From positions 257,935 to 321,934 of the forward strand of contig DLGZ01000048.1 of NCBI GenBank assembly GCA_002482965.1: a DNA stretch of 64,000 bases, given 5' to 3'. Shown in pieces: positions 36,594-45,700 of the stretch. The notes under the pieces are model-generated. The model had not been told where the DNA came from. It ran no database searches and worked only from the letters and a program-made list of their open reading frames with translations. A program made the translations under genes and the position numbers. The number at the start of each line of letters is the position of its first letter. Within the stretch, counting starts at the first letter, position 1. This DNA is from Verrucomicrobiaceae bacterium UBA7681. Lineage in GTDB: Bacteria > Verrucomicrobiota > Verrucomicrobiia > Verrucomicrobiales > Verrucomicrobiaceae.

Positions 36594-37654
36594 TTGCTGC
36601 GGCGTGCGCGGACGGCGGCGGCGAGTTCATCGAGCATGCCGGTGGTGGTCTCCCAGGAGACGCAGGCATCGGTGATGCTCTGGCCGTATGTGATCGGCTG
36701 GCCGGGCTTGGTGTCCTGGCGACCTTCGACGAGATGGCTTTCGATCATGACACCAGTGATGGCTTGGCTTCCTGCGGCGATTTGTTCGGAGAGAGAGGTG
36801 GAGACGAGGGGCTGCTTGCGGTAGTCCTTGAGGCTGTTGCCGTGGCTGCAGTCAACCATGACGCTGGCGGGCAGCCCCCGTGCGGTGAGCTGGTCTGCGA
36901 CAGTCTTGATGGAGGCCGCATCGAAGTTCGTGCCGGCTTTGCCACCGCGCAGGATGACGTGGCAGGCATGGTTGCCCTTGGTGTTCACGATGGCGGCAAC
37001 ACCGTCCTTGGTCACGGAGAGGAAGCAGTGCTGGCCTTTGGCGGCCTCGATGGCATCCAGCGCGACTTGAATACCGCCGTCGGTGCCGTTTTTGAAACCC
37101 ACTGGCATGGACAGGCCGGAGGCGAGCTGGCGGTGCACCTGGCTTTCAGTGGTGCGTGCCCCGATGGCGCCCCAGGCCACCACATCAGCGATGTACTGCG
37201 GGGTGATCACGTCGAGGAACTCCGTGCCGGCTGGAACGCCGCGCTTGGTGAGCTTGATCAGGAGATCACGTGCGCCACGCAGACCGCCGTTGATGTCGAA
37301 GGAGCCGTCGAGATGCGGGTCATTGATGAAGCCCTTCCAGCCGACGGTGGTACGCGGCTTTTCAAAATAGACGCGCATCACGATCTCCAGATCGGCGGCA
37401 TATTTCTCACGGGCCTGAATGATGTGCTGGGCGTATTCGAGCGCCGACTTGGTGTCGTGGATCGAGCAAGGGCCCACGACGACAAGCAGGCGGTCATCCT
37501 TCAAAGTCAGGATGGCTTCGGCGCGTTTGCGCGAGTCTTCGATGAATGCGGATTCCTGCTCACCCAGGCGGAACTCATGCATGAGCAGAGCGGGCTGGAT
37601 GAGAGGGAGGATTTCAGCGACGCGAAGGTCGTCAGTGGGATGGGTTCGGCTCAC
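36590..37654 (-). CDS. aroG: 3-deoxy-7-phosphoheptulonate (DAHP) synthase, class I
   Basis: This enzyme condenses phosphoenolpyruvate and erythrose 4-phosphate, the first step of the shikimate pathway. I propose the GTG at 37654 as the start (354 residues, the AroG length, opening with TDDLRVAEI); an in-frame ATG at 37777 would add 41 residues with no homology. Motifs include VVVGPCSIHD, MRVYFEKPRTTVGWKGFINDP, GARTTESQVHRQLASGLSMPVGFKNGTDG and MVDCSHGNS. It is coupled by ATGA to the heptose kinase, an unusual pairing of aromatic and heptose synthesis. Confidence 0.93.
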   Translation of the reverse strand: MSRTHPTDDLRVAEILPLIQPALLMHEFRLGEQESAFIEDSRKRAEAILTLKDDRLLVVVGPCSIHDTKSALEYAQHIIQAREKYAADLEIVMRVYFEKPRTTVGWKGFINDPHLDGSFDINGGLRGARDLLIKLTKRGVPAGTEFLDVITPQYIADVVAWGAIGARTTESQVHRQLASGLSMPVGFKNGTDGGIQVALDAIEAAKGQHCFLSVTKDGVAAIVNTKGNHACHVILRGGKAGTNFDAASIKTVADQLTARGLPASVMVDCSHGNSLKDYRKQPLVSTSLSEQIAAGSQAITGVMIESHLVEGRQDTKPGQPITYGQSITDACVSWETTTGMLDELAAAVRARRSK

Positions 37655-38124
37655 GGCAAAAGGGGGCAAAAAGCGGGCGCGCAGAATGGAGGATTCTGGC
37701 GTGAGAGGAAACCGAAAGTTCAGAGAAGATGAGAAATCTCCGGCCAGCGGCAAGCTGCCGCCCGTGGTGCCCGTCAATTAGGCACCACCACAGGTCGATG
37801 GGATTGGGGTGCGCACAGGACGCAGGCATGTGGGGCCATTTGTGGGATGCCACTCATAGCAAATATGCCAATTACGGAAATTTTGCATGGATTGAGTATT
37901 TTGGCAAAGCTAAATATCAATGGAATCCCCTGGTGATGACCTGCTCATCCGGCTTCTCTATGGGTGTGGTGGGCCAGCGCCCAGAGCTGGCGGCACCTGA
38001 GCGGACCGATCCCTGCTGTTATGTTTGAGTTAAAGGGGCGACAGCCTGACCTATAACGATCCGGCATACTTCCCATGCCAACGGTTTATTCGCAGTCTGC
38101 AAACAACCGCTCTATGCATGCAGC
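37655..38124. other. Intergenic region with AT-rich island
   Basis: This 470-base gap separates the divergent DAHP synthase and binding-protein genes and holds no gene I can support. A palindrome, GCGGCA-AGC-TGCCGC, lies at 37747-37761. The line 37861-37920 is only 30 percent GC by my count, in a window that otherwise runs above 60 percent, and probably holds the promoters for both directions. An open frame from 37828 (66 residues, aromatic-rich) crosses it but has no recognisable features. Confidence 0.5.
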
Positions 38125-39270
38125 ATGAGATTCACACGTCTTCCTTTGTTTCTGGCCCTCCTCAGCGCGCCTTTTTGGGCAGGCTGCAAAAAAAGTGACG
38201 GGGTGGCGGAGACCACGTCCGAGGGGCTGACCAAGATCAAGATCGGCTACATTGGCCTGACATGTGAGGCCCCTCTTTTCGTGGCCAAGGAGCAAGGCTT
38301 CTTCAAGGAGTTTGGCCTGGAGGCGGAGATGGTGAAGTGTGAGTGGTCGCAGTTCAAAGACGTCCTGGGACTTGGTGGTTTCCACGTGGCCCATCAGCCG
38401 GTCATGGCCTATTTGAAGCCCATCGAGCAGGGGATGGATGTGAAAATGACCGCAGGGGTGCATCTTGGCTGCCTGCGTGTGCAGGCCCCCGTCAATGGCA
38501 AGATCAACACCATCCAGGACCTGCGAGGCAAGCGCATCGGTGTGCCCGGTATGGGCACCCCGCCGTTCATCTTTGCCAATCGCGTGCTAGGCGACAATAA
38601 CATCGATGCCAAAACGGAGGTGGAATGGAAGATTTTCCCCTCCGCCGAGCTGGGCCTAGCTCTCGAAAAAGGCGAGGTGGACGCCATCGCCAACGCGGAG
38701 CCGATCGGCACCATGCTGCTGGGCGAGAAAAAGGTGAAGACCATTGCCGACCAAGCCGTGGACGCGCCCTATGCCGGTGAGTACTGCTGCGCGGTGCTGA
38801 TGAACGGCAAATACGTGGCCAATAACGCCGCCGCCAGTGCCGCCGCCACCAAGGCCGTTCTTAAAGGGGCCAAATGGGTGGAGACCAATCCACGCGCCAC
38901 GGCGCGCATGTCGATTTTGAAAGGGTACATCGCTTCCAGTCCGGAGCTGAACACTCAGGTGCTGGGGCAGCTGCGCTACGTGCCCAGTATCTCTGGTGGT
39001 GAGAAGGCGGTGTTCTCTGCAGCCGAAAGCATGAAACGCGCGCACATGCTCAGCGACACGACGGATCTCCAAAAACTCTCTGCCAGTGTCTTCGTGAAAC
39101 TCGAAGGACTGACGGACGAGTGGGTGGCCGGTCTGAAAGTGGAGCAGGTGGCTTTTGGGCAGGTGCCGCCGGATCAGGCAATGCGGGTGGCCATGGAACT
39201 GTATGCCTGCGGTGGGCATCTGCTGCTCAAATCCTGCTGTGACGACACTACGCTAGTGGTGACCAAATAA
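38125..39270 (+). CDS. ABC substrate-binding lipoprotein, nitrate/sulfonate (NrtA/SsuA) type
   Basis: This 381-residue binding protein is of the NMT1/NrtA/SsuA class. The N terminus ends in a lipobox-like WAGC with C21 as the probable lipid-bearing residue, followed by KKSDG. Family blocks are KIGYIGLTCEAPLFVAKEQGFF, DLRGKRIGVPGMGTPPF and LEKGEVDAIANAEP. The mature part contains eight further cysteines, including two CC pairs (EYCCAV and KSCCDD), which is unusual. It heads a three-gene importer operon. The substrate is uncertain: nitrate, sulfonate, bicarbonate and thiamine precursors are all transported by relatives. Confidence 0.88.
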   Translation: MRFTRLPLFLALLSAPFWAGCKKSDGVAETTSEGLTKIKIGYIGLTCEAPLFVAKEQGFFKEFGLEAEMVKCEWSQFKDVLGLGGFHVAHQPVMAYLKPIEQGMDVKMTAGVHLGCLRVQAPVNGKINTIQDLRGKRIGVPGMGTPPFIFANRVLGDNNIDAKTEVEWKIFPSAELGLALEKGEVDAIANAEPIGTMLLGEKKVKTIADQAVDAPYAGEYCCAVLMNGKYVANNAAASAAATKAVLKGAKWVETNPRATARMSILKGYIASSPELNTQVLGQLRYVPSISGGEKAVFSAAESMKRAHMLSDTTDLQKLSASVFVKLEGLTDEWVAGLKVEQVAFGQVPPDQAMRVAMELYACGGHLLLKSCCDDTTLVVTK

Positions 39271-39276
39271 CCCCCT

Positions 39277-40299
39277 GTGCTCGTGAAAGAATCAGTGATT
39301 CCAAAACCTACAGCGGAGAGTTTAGTGCCAGCAGACTCGCGCGTGAAGATTCCGCCACTTCCATGGCGGACCGCGCTCGGCCTTGCAGGCGCGGCGGCGG
39401 CGGCCTTAGTCGTTCATTTGCTGATTTCCGGCAACGAACCTCCGGCTGAAACCCACGCCTTTACGGTGTTCACGACGATTCTGCTGGGCCTTGTACTGCT
39501 AGGGCTGGTGTCCCAGTTCTTTTGGTCTGGCCTTCGGCTGAGGCTGCGCGAGACCGGACCCATCATCGCCGCAGCCTTCGTGCTGATGGTGTTGTGGGAA
39601 ATCATCACCACGGGCATTCGTTTGCTGCCCCTCCCCTACTTTCCGAGTCCAGCACGTGTGATTCAGAGCATGATTGATGATCGCATCATGATCTGGGACA
39701 GCACCTGGCACTCCCTGATTCTCCTGATTGGCGGTTATGCGCTGGGAGTTTGTGCAGGCGTGGTTTCCGGGGTGTGCATCGGGTGGTTCTCTCCAGTGCG
39801 CTACTGGGGCATGCCGGTGCTGAAAGTAGTGGGACCTATTCCCGCCACGGCGTGGATTCCGCTGGCCTTGGTCGTCTCGCCTTCGGCGGTGATTTCCGCC
39901 ACCTGCCTCATCGCCCTGGCTGTGTGGTTTCCTGTCACAATGCTCACGGCCTCCGGCATTTCCAATACGCGGGTGTCCTATCTGGATGTGGCCCGCACAC
40001 TGGGTGCCAAGCCGGGTTTTTTGATCTTTCGCGTCGCCATTCCAGCGGCCATGCCGAACATCTTCATCGGGCTGTTCATGGGCTTGGGTTCTGCCTTCCT
40101 CACCTTGGTGGTCGCGGAGACGGTGGGGGTCAAATCCGGCCTGGGCTGGTATCTGAGCTGGGCCAGAGAATGGGCCGAATACGGCAAGGTGTATGCCGCG
40201 CTGGTCATCATGGCGGTGTTCTTTTCGTCAATCATGTCCCTGCTTTTCAAAGTTCGTGATCGTGTACTGGTATGGCAAAAAGGAGTGATCAAATGGTGA
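39277..40299 (+). CDS. ABC transporter permease, SsuC/TauC type
   Basis: This 340-residue permease follows the binding-protein gene after 6 bases. The C-terminal two thirds are a BPD_transp_1 domain of the SsuC/NrtB class, with YFPSPARVIQSMIDD and the EAA-type loop YLDVARTLGAKPGFLIFRVAIPAAMPNIFIG. About 100 extra N-terminal residues contain two hydrophobic segments (39-54 and 70-86), making it longer than typical 250-280-residue relatives. Its last codons overlap the start of the ATPase gene. Confidence 0.91.
   Translation: MLVKESVIPKPTAESLVPADSRVKIPPLPWRTALGLAGAAAAALVVHLLISGNEPPAETHAFTVFTTILLGLVLLGLVSQFFWSGLRLRLRETGPIIAAAFVLMVLWEIITTGIRLLPLPYFPSPARVIQSMIDDRIMIWDSTWHSLILLIGGYALGVCAGVVSGVCIGWFSPVRYWGMPVLKVVGPIPATAWIPLALVVSPSAVISATCLIALAVWFPVTMLTASGISNTRVSYLDVARTLGAKPGFLIFRVAIPAAMPNIFIGLFMGLGSAFLTLVVAETVGVKSGLGWYLSWAREWAEYGKVYAALVIMAVFFSSIMSLLFKVRDRVLVWQKGVIKW
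40281..40285 (+). promoter_or_regulatory. Ribosome-binding site deciding the ATPase start
   Basis: AGGAG lies 7 bases before the ATG at 40293, within the end of the permease gene. This is one of the few strong Shine-Dalgarno sequences in the window and favours 40293 over the ATG at 40272. Confidence 0.7.
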
Positions 40300-41066
40300 C
40301 CTCATCTGTTGAAGGCTCCTCGGTGAGCGTGCGTAACGTCAGCCAGCATTTCCTGTCTCCGGAGCAGGTGCAGTTCTGCGCTCTGGACACGGTTTCCCTG
40401 TCTGCCAAGGCAGGCGAGTTCATCTCGTTCGTGGGCCCGAGTGGCTGCGGAAAATCCACGCTGCTGCGACTCATCGCCGGCCTGGCCTCGCCGAGTTCTG
40501 GCGAGGTGCTGGTGGGCGACGAAAAAATCTCAGGCCCCAGCGCGGAGCGTGGTCTGGTTTTCCAAGATCCCAATCTTTTCCCTTGGCTGAGCGTGCGTCA
40601 GAACATTCAGTCTGGCCTGATCGCCCGGGGTGTGCTGGCTAGCAAGAAGCATGAGGTGGATGAATTCATCCAGCTCGTCGGCCTCGAAAGTTTCGCCAAT
40701 GCCTATCCGCACCACCTTTCCGGCGGCATGGCCCAGCGCGTGGCGCTGGCACGCGCGCTGATCAATCACCCCAAGGTGCTGCTGCTTGACGAACCGCTGG
40801 GTGCACTGGACGCCTTCACCCGCATGCGCATGCAGGATGAGGTTTTACGCATCTGGCAGGGACGCGGGACGACCATGCTGCTGGTCACCCATGACATTGA
40901 TGAGGCCATCTACATGAGCGACTCCATCGTGCTCATGAGCCCGCGCCCCGGCCGCATTGAGCGCATCATCCCTGTCAACATTCCCCGCCCGCGCGACCGC
41001 GCCAGCCCGGAGTTTCTACGCCTGCGGGGTGAGATTTTGGAACTGCTGCACTTTGCCGGACATTGA
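40293..41066 (+). CDS. ABC transporter ATP-binding protein, SsuB/TauB type
   Basis: This 257-residue ATPase powers the importer. The Walker A is GPSGCGKST, the signature LSGGMAQRVALARAL, and the Walker B VLLLDEPLGALD, with the switch His in VTHDIDEA. The proposed start at 40293 overlaps the permease stop by 7 bases and has a good ribosome-binding site. Together with the lipoprotein and permease it forms a complete uptake system. Structured sequence rather than a simple terminator follows the stop. Confidence 0.94.
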   Translation: MVTSSVEGSSVSVRNVSQHFLSPEQVQFCALDTVSLSAKAGEFISFVGPSGCGKSTLLRLIAGLASPSSGEVLVGDEKISGPSAERGLVFQDPNLFPWLSVRQNIQSGLIARGVLASKKHEVDEFIQLVGLESFANAYPHHLSGGMAQRVALARALINHPKVLLLDEPLGALDAFTRMRMQDEVLRIWQGRGTTMLLVTHDIDEAIYMSDSIVLMSPRPGRIERIIPVNIPRPRDRASPEFLRLRGEILELLHFAGH

Positions 41067-41067
41067 G

Positions 41068-41115
41068 AGCGGCGACTTCGTCTGTGACGAAGTATGCAGG
41101 GCAGTAAGCGCCGCT
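41068..41115. repeat. Nested inverted repeats after the importer operon
   Basis: An outer 7-bp pair (41068-41074 with 41109-41115, AGCGGCG/CGCCGCT) directly encloses an inner 8-bp hairpin (41075-41082 with 41086-41093, ACTTCGTC/GACGAAGT, loop TGT). There is no T-run, so it is not an ordinary terminator; it may protect the 3' end or be a mobile palindromic repeat. Confidence 0.5.
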
Positions 41116-41119
41116 GATG

Positions 41120-41157
41120 CAGACAAAAACAAAGGGCGGACTCACGTCCGCCCTTTG
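41120..41157 (-). terminator. Rho-independent terminator of rpsB-tsf
   Basis: An 11-bp stem (41130-41140 with 41147-41157, arms CAAAGGGCGGA and TCCGCCCTTTG) has a 6-base loop. On the minus strand it is followed by TTTTTGTCT. It lies 29 bases after the tsf stop and fits termination of the minus-strand ribosomal operon. Confidence 0.85.
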
Positions 41158-41185
41158 AAAGGTAATCTGTAACTGACCAGATCTC

Positions 41186-41782
41186 TTAGAGGTCTTCGCC
41201 CACGGCGTAACGCACGAAGCGGCGCACGATGAGGTTTTCGCCCAGCTCGGTGATCTTGCCTTTGATCAGATTCGCGATGGTGAGATCGGGATCTTTGATG
41301 AAGGCTTGTTCGAGCAGGCAGTTGTCGGCATAGAATTTCTCCATTTTGCCGTCCACGATTTTGTCCACGATGTTCGCGGGCTTGCCTTTGACCAGTTCGG
41401 CACCGATCTCACGCTCCTTGGCGACGAGGTCCGCTGGGACTTCTTCGCGCTGGAGGTAGCGAGGGTTCGAGGCGGCGATGTGAAGGGAGATGTCCTTCAC
41501 CATGGCCTGGAAGTTGTCATTGCGGGCGACGAAGTCGGTCTCGCAGTTCACTTCGATGAGCACGCCAATGCGGCCTGCCATGTGGATGTAGGAGGCGATG
41601 ATGCCTTCCTTGGTCTGGCGGTCGGCCTTCTTCTCGGCCTTGATGGTGCCGCTTTTGCGGAGGATGGTTTCAGCCTTCTCCAGGTCGCCGGCGGCTTCCG
41701 TGAGAGCTTTTTTGCATTCCATCATGCCTGCGTTGGTCTTTTCACGCAGGGTCATGACGAGTTTAGCGGAGATTTCAGCCAT
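41186..41782 (-). CDS. tsf: Translation elongation factor Ts
   Basis: EF-Ts exchanges GDP for GTP on EF-Tu. The 198-residue protein is the short form. It has the N-terminal UBA-like module (KLVMTLREKTNAGMMECKKALTEAAGDLEKA) and the core TDFVARND contact region, then PANIVDKIVDGKMEKFYADNCLLEQAFIKD. It follows rpsB after 25 bases, the universal bacterial order, and is followed by a terminator. Confidence 0.97.
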   Translation of the reverse strand: MAEISAKLVMTLREKTNAGMMECKKALTEAAGDLEKAETILRKSGTIKAEKKADRQTKEGIIASYIHMAGRIGVLIEVNCETDFVARNDNFQAMVKDISLHIAASNPRYLQREEVPADLVAKEREIGAELVKGKPANIVDKIVDGKMEKFYADNCLLEQAFIKDPDLTIANLIKGKITELGENLIVRRFVRYAVGEDL

Positions 41783-41807
41783 GTGTCGGTTGGGGGGGTG
41801 AAATGGG

Positions 41808-42500
41808 TTACTGCTTGGCTTCGGCGGTGGCGATGATGACGGGGTCGATCAGCTTCTGCAGGATGATGCGGATGGAGCGGATGGCGTCGTCGTTGGCGGC
41901 GATCGGGTAGTCGATGATGTTCGGGTCGGCGTTCGTGTCCACGAGGGCGACGATCGGGATCTTCAGACGGCGGGACTCATGGACGGCGATGTGCTCACGA
42001 GCGGAGTCAACGATGACGACGGCGTCAGGGATCTTGCCCATGTGACGGATGCCGCGAAGATTGCGCTCCAGCTTGATACGCTCGCGGTTAAGGCCGGCGA
42101 GTTCCTTCTTGGACATGAGCTTGAACTCAGGCTTGCTCTCGATTTCTTCGAGGTAGTTGAGACGGGCGATGCTCTTCTTGATCGTCTCCATGTTGGTGAG
42201 CGTGCCGCCCAGCCAGCGATGATTGACGTAGAACTGACCGCAAGCTTCGGAGGCCTGCTTCACGGCTTCCTGAGCCTGGCGTTTGCAGCCGACGAACAGG
42301 ATTTTTTTGCCACGACGGGCGAGGTCAGCCAGGAATTCAGCAGCGGTGTCGATCTGCTTGACGGTTTCCTCGATGTTGAGGATGTGAATCTGGTTTTTGG
42401 TGCCCATGATGAAATTCTTCATCTTGGGGTTCCAGCGCTTGGTTTGATGTCCGAAATGGACACCGGCTTCGACGAGTTCGGCGAGGATCTGTGTTGACAT
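41808..42500 (-). CDS. rpsB: 30S ribosomal protein S2
   Basis: Ribosomal protein S2, 230 residues from the ATG at 42500, where the conserved opening AELVEAGVHFGHQTKRWNPKM begins shortly after; a frame reaching 42557 adds 19 unlikely residues. Conserved segments GTKNQIHILNIEETV, FVGCKRQAQEAV, YVNHRWLGGTLTN and VALVDTNADPNIIDYPIAANDDA are all present. The 229-base region upstream, up to the end of the repeat-protein gene, should contain its promoter and any autoregulatory leader, but I cannot define one. Confidence 0.97.
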   Translation of the reverse strand: MSTQILAELVEAGVHFGHQTKRWNPKMKNFIMGTKNQIHILNIEETVKQIDTAAEFLADLARRGKKILFVGCKRQAQEAVKQASEACGQFYVNHRWLGGTLTNMETIKKSIARLNYLEEIESKPEFKLMSKKELAGLNRERIKLERNLRGIRHMGKIPDAVVIVDSAREHIAVHESRRLKIPIVALVDTNADPNIIDYPIAANDDAIRSIRIILQKLIDPVIIATAEAKQ

Positions 42501-42729
42501 GTGTTTGGTAGAAGGTGCCTGTCTTCCGCACGCTTTGGGGGCAAAACGCTCAGCCACAAGGGCTGATCCGGTCGAACGGGCTTCGGGTTGAACCCATTGG
42601 CCTGACCAAAATGGCCCGGCAAAAGGGGCGCGATGTTACCGGCATCCCTTACTACGGCAAGCAGTTTTTCATCTGCGGAATCGTCACACGGGGCGTTCAC
42701 CCATGGGCAGCGGCCAAAACGCAGCCGCG

Positions 42730-45700
42730 TTAGGCCCTCCTGCGGCGCAAACACAATGGCAGGATCCCCAGCAGCAGGAGCAAGGCGCGGGCGGGCTCAG
42801 GGACGACGACCAAGGTTAGCGATCCGCTGCCACTGAAGTCGAGAATTTGCCAGGTGAGGCCATAGGTGCTGAGGTCGGGCAGATCCAGATTGCCCTCGTT
42901 GCCGATGTTGGCCCCCGTACGGTTATTGGTGCCGATGCTAAAAACGGAGGTCGTGCCCGTGTCGAGCACCGTGTTCCAGTCCAGCAGAACGAAGGTGTCG
43001 CCGAGGGTGGCCGTGTAGGTGTCTCCATTCACCACGATGTTGCTATTAACGTTCAGGGTGAGTGCGCCGCTAATGAGGATTTTGTCAGAAGCGAGGGTGG
43101 ACGTGGCGCTGGAACCGGTGATCTGGAGCTCGATCACGGTGGTGGCGGCGACCGGGGTGAAAATGAGTTCGCTGGTGGTCAGGGTGCCGACCGCTGTGCC
43201 GCCATTGTCACCGGGCCGGACGGTGCCCTGAGTGACGGTGGTGGTGCCTTGAATCTGGCCAGTGCCGGAAAGCACCGCGGTTGCCCCATTGAGAACTACC
43301 TGGCCAGTGCCGGTCTGGCCGCTGCTAGAGGCACCCACTTGAAGATTGCCAGCAGTGACGGTGGTGGTGCCTGTTTGCGTGCTGGCGCCGCTGAGCACGA
43401 GGGTGCCTGCGCCGGTCTTGTTCAAAGCGCCGTCTCCACTGATTGAGCCGCTGACGGTCAAGGTCTGGCCGGTGGCGACATCCAGGGTGCCGCCGTTGCT
43501 GCCGAGGGTGATGTTGCGCTGGGCGCTGCCGCCGTTGTCGAGTGTCATCGAGGCGGTGGCAGAGAGGGTGCCGCCATTGAGGTTCACGGCGGAGCCGGTG
43601 GCGACGGCACCGAGGTTGGCGTTGCTGCTGATGCTGGTGATGCCGCCGTTGAGATAGGTGGCACCGGTGTAGTCATTGGTGCCAGAGAGAATCAACTGGC
43701 CGCCACCACTTTTGGTGAGGCCGACCGCACCGGTGAGGGTGGCGTCCACGGTGAGGGCGGCGCTGGTGTTGTTCTGAATGATAATGATGTCCTGGCCGTT
43801 GCCAGAGGTGAGGGAGCCTCCGGTGATGAGGGTGGCGTTGCCTGCAACGGTTGGGGTGACGAGAATGCCTCCGCTGCCGATGGTGTGGGTGCCATTGAGC
43901 GTGAGCGTCGGGGTGGCGATGGCGCTATTGAACCGGATGCTGCCGACGGTGACGTTGGCATTGAGGGTGAGGCTCGCTGTGAGGTCGAGATTGGTGGATG
44001 CGGTGGTGGCGGAGGTATTGGAATAAAGACCTGTGGCCAGAGCGACAATCTTACCACTGCTGTAGGTGGCCCAGCCAGTGCCATTGGTGTAGTTGGCATT
44101 TCCATTTTCGACGTAGAAAGTGGCATAACCGCCGATGATCCCGGAGGCGGAGTTCGTTCCTGTGGCGGCTATGCCCGAGCCACCACCGCCATTGGCGCTG
44201 AAAACGACGGTGCCGCCGGCTTCACGAGTGATCGCTCCCAAGGTCAGCGACATGATGCCGCCCCCCGTGCGAGTCTGATTTATCACGGACGATCCTGCGC
44301 GGATGGTCGCTCCGTTCAGAATCTGGGAGTTGGGCCCCAAAGTGCTCTGTTGTTGAAAAAACGTGCCGCCCCCCAGGACAAGAGCTGAGCCGGAATTAAT
44401 GATGTTGCTGGTCGGTGCACCACTGCCGAAGAGGATCCTCAAAGTACCGGCATTCACCGTGGTCGCCCCTGTGTAAGTCTGGGCAGCGCTGAATGTCTGA
44501 ATTCCTGCGCCCACCTTGGTAAGGGCACCGGCTCCGCTCAGGACCCCGGAATAGGTTTGTGAAGCGCCGTTGTTTCCTATGGTAAGCGTCACGGCGTTGG
44601 AAGCGTTGTCGGTGAGCGCGAGGTCGGTGGTGCCAGTGAGGCCGCCGAAGGTGAAGCTGTGGCTGGCGACGGATGAATCAAACACGATGCCAGTGCCCCC
44701 GGTGGTGACGGTGCTGCTCTGCAAGGCCAGACTATTGGCCAGAATGAGACTGCCAGACGTGATGGTAGTGGCCCCCGTGAAGGTGTTGGCTCCCCCAAGG
44801 GTGAGGACCGAGTCAGCCGCGCCATTGAGGGTGAAGGCCAGGGCACCTGTGCCGCCATTGCGCAGAGTCCCAGCATACGTGTTGGCGGTGCTGGCTGCGA
44901 GGGCAACGGTGAGGGTCACAGCCGTGTTCGAGCCGTTTTCCACGGCGGCGGTGCCAGGCGTGAAGGCCGTGCTTAAGCCGGTGAGTGTGAAGTTGCTGCC
45001 GTTGAGTTGGAACTTGGTGCCTGAGGTGGCGGCCGCGCCAAAAACGAGCGCGCCATTGGCGGTACCGTAGGCGGTGTTTACCACCGGCGTGCCCAGCGTC
45101 AAAATGCCACCTGCATTGATGGTGAGGGTACCGCCAAAATTGACGGTACCCGTGCCGGCACTGCCTCCATTGACCTGCGGAGAGAGCAAGGTGCGGGTGC
45201 CTGCAGAAACGGTGATCGCATTGGCCAAGGTAAAAGTGCTGCCTCGGGCCACGCCGAACTGCAGAGTGCCACCACTGGCCTGAATGGTGCTGCTGCCTGC
45301 GGAGCCAGCATTGAGCAGCACCACGGTGCCACCGCTGAGAGTGAGGCCGTTGGTAATGGTATTGGCGGTAGAGAGCGTCACTGCTCCACCACTGACAGTG
45401 AGATTGGTGAGGGTGTTGGACGCTGAAAGCGTCAGTATTCCTCCGCTGACAGTGACATTAGTTAGGACGTTGGACGTGGCGGAGAATGTCAGCGCCCCAC
45501 TGGTGACGCTGACGTCGTTAAGAGTGACGGCGCTGGCCAGGGTTTGAATGGCTCCAGCCACAGTCAGCCTGCCACTGCCGGTGAAGGTGCCGCTGTAGCT
45601 CTGCGTGCCGGAGGAGAGGGTGAGAGTCTGTCCACTGGCAAGATTAACGACGCTGCTGCTGGCCAATGAGCCGGCACTCAATCCCCCAATGACCTCGCTG

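Noticed and set aside
36734..37732. A 332-codon plus-strand frame opposite DAHP synthase
   Set aside because: The opposite strand encodes a full-length DAHP synthase with all conserved blocks.
37828..38028. A possible 66-residue aromatic-rich peptide in the AT-rich intergenic region
   Set aside because: There is no ribosome-binding site, signal or known motif, and the region is better explained as promoter sequence.
42515..42733. A 72-codon plus-strand frame upstream of rpsB
   Set aside because: It lies in the expected rpsB leader, runs antisense to it and shows no protein-like features.
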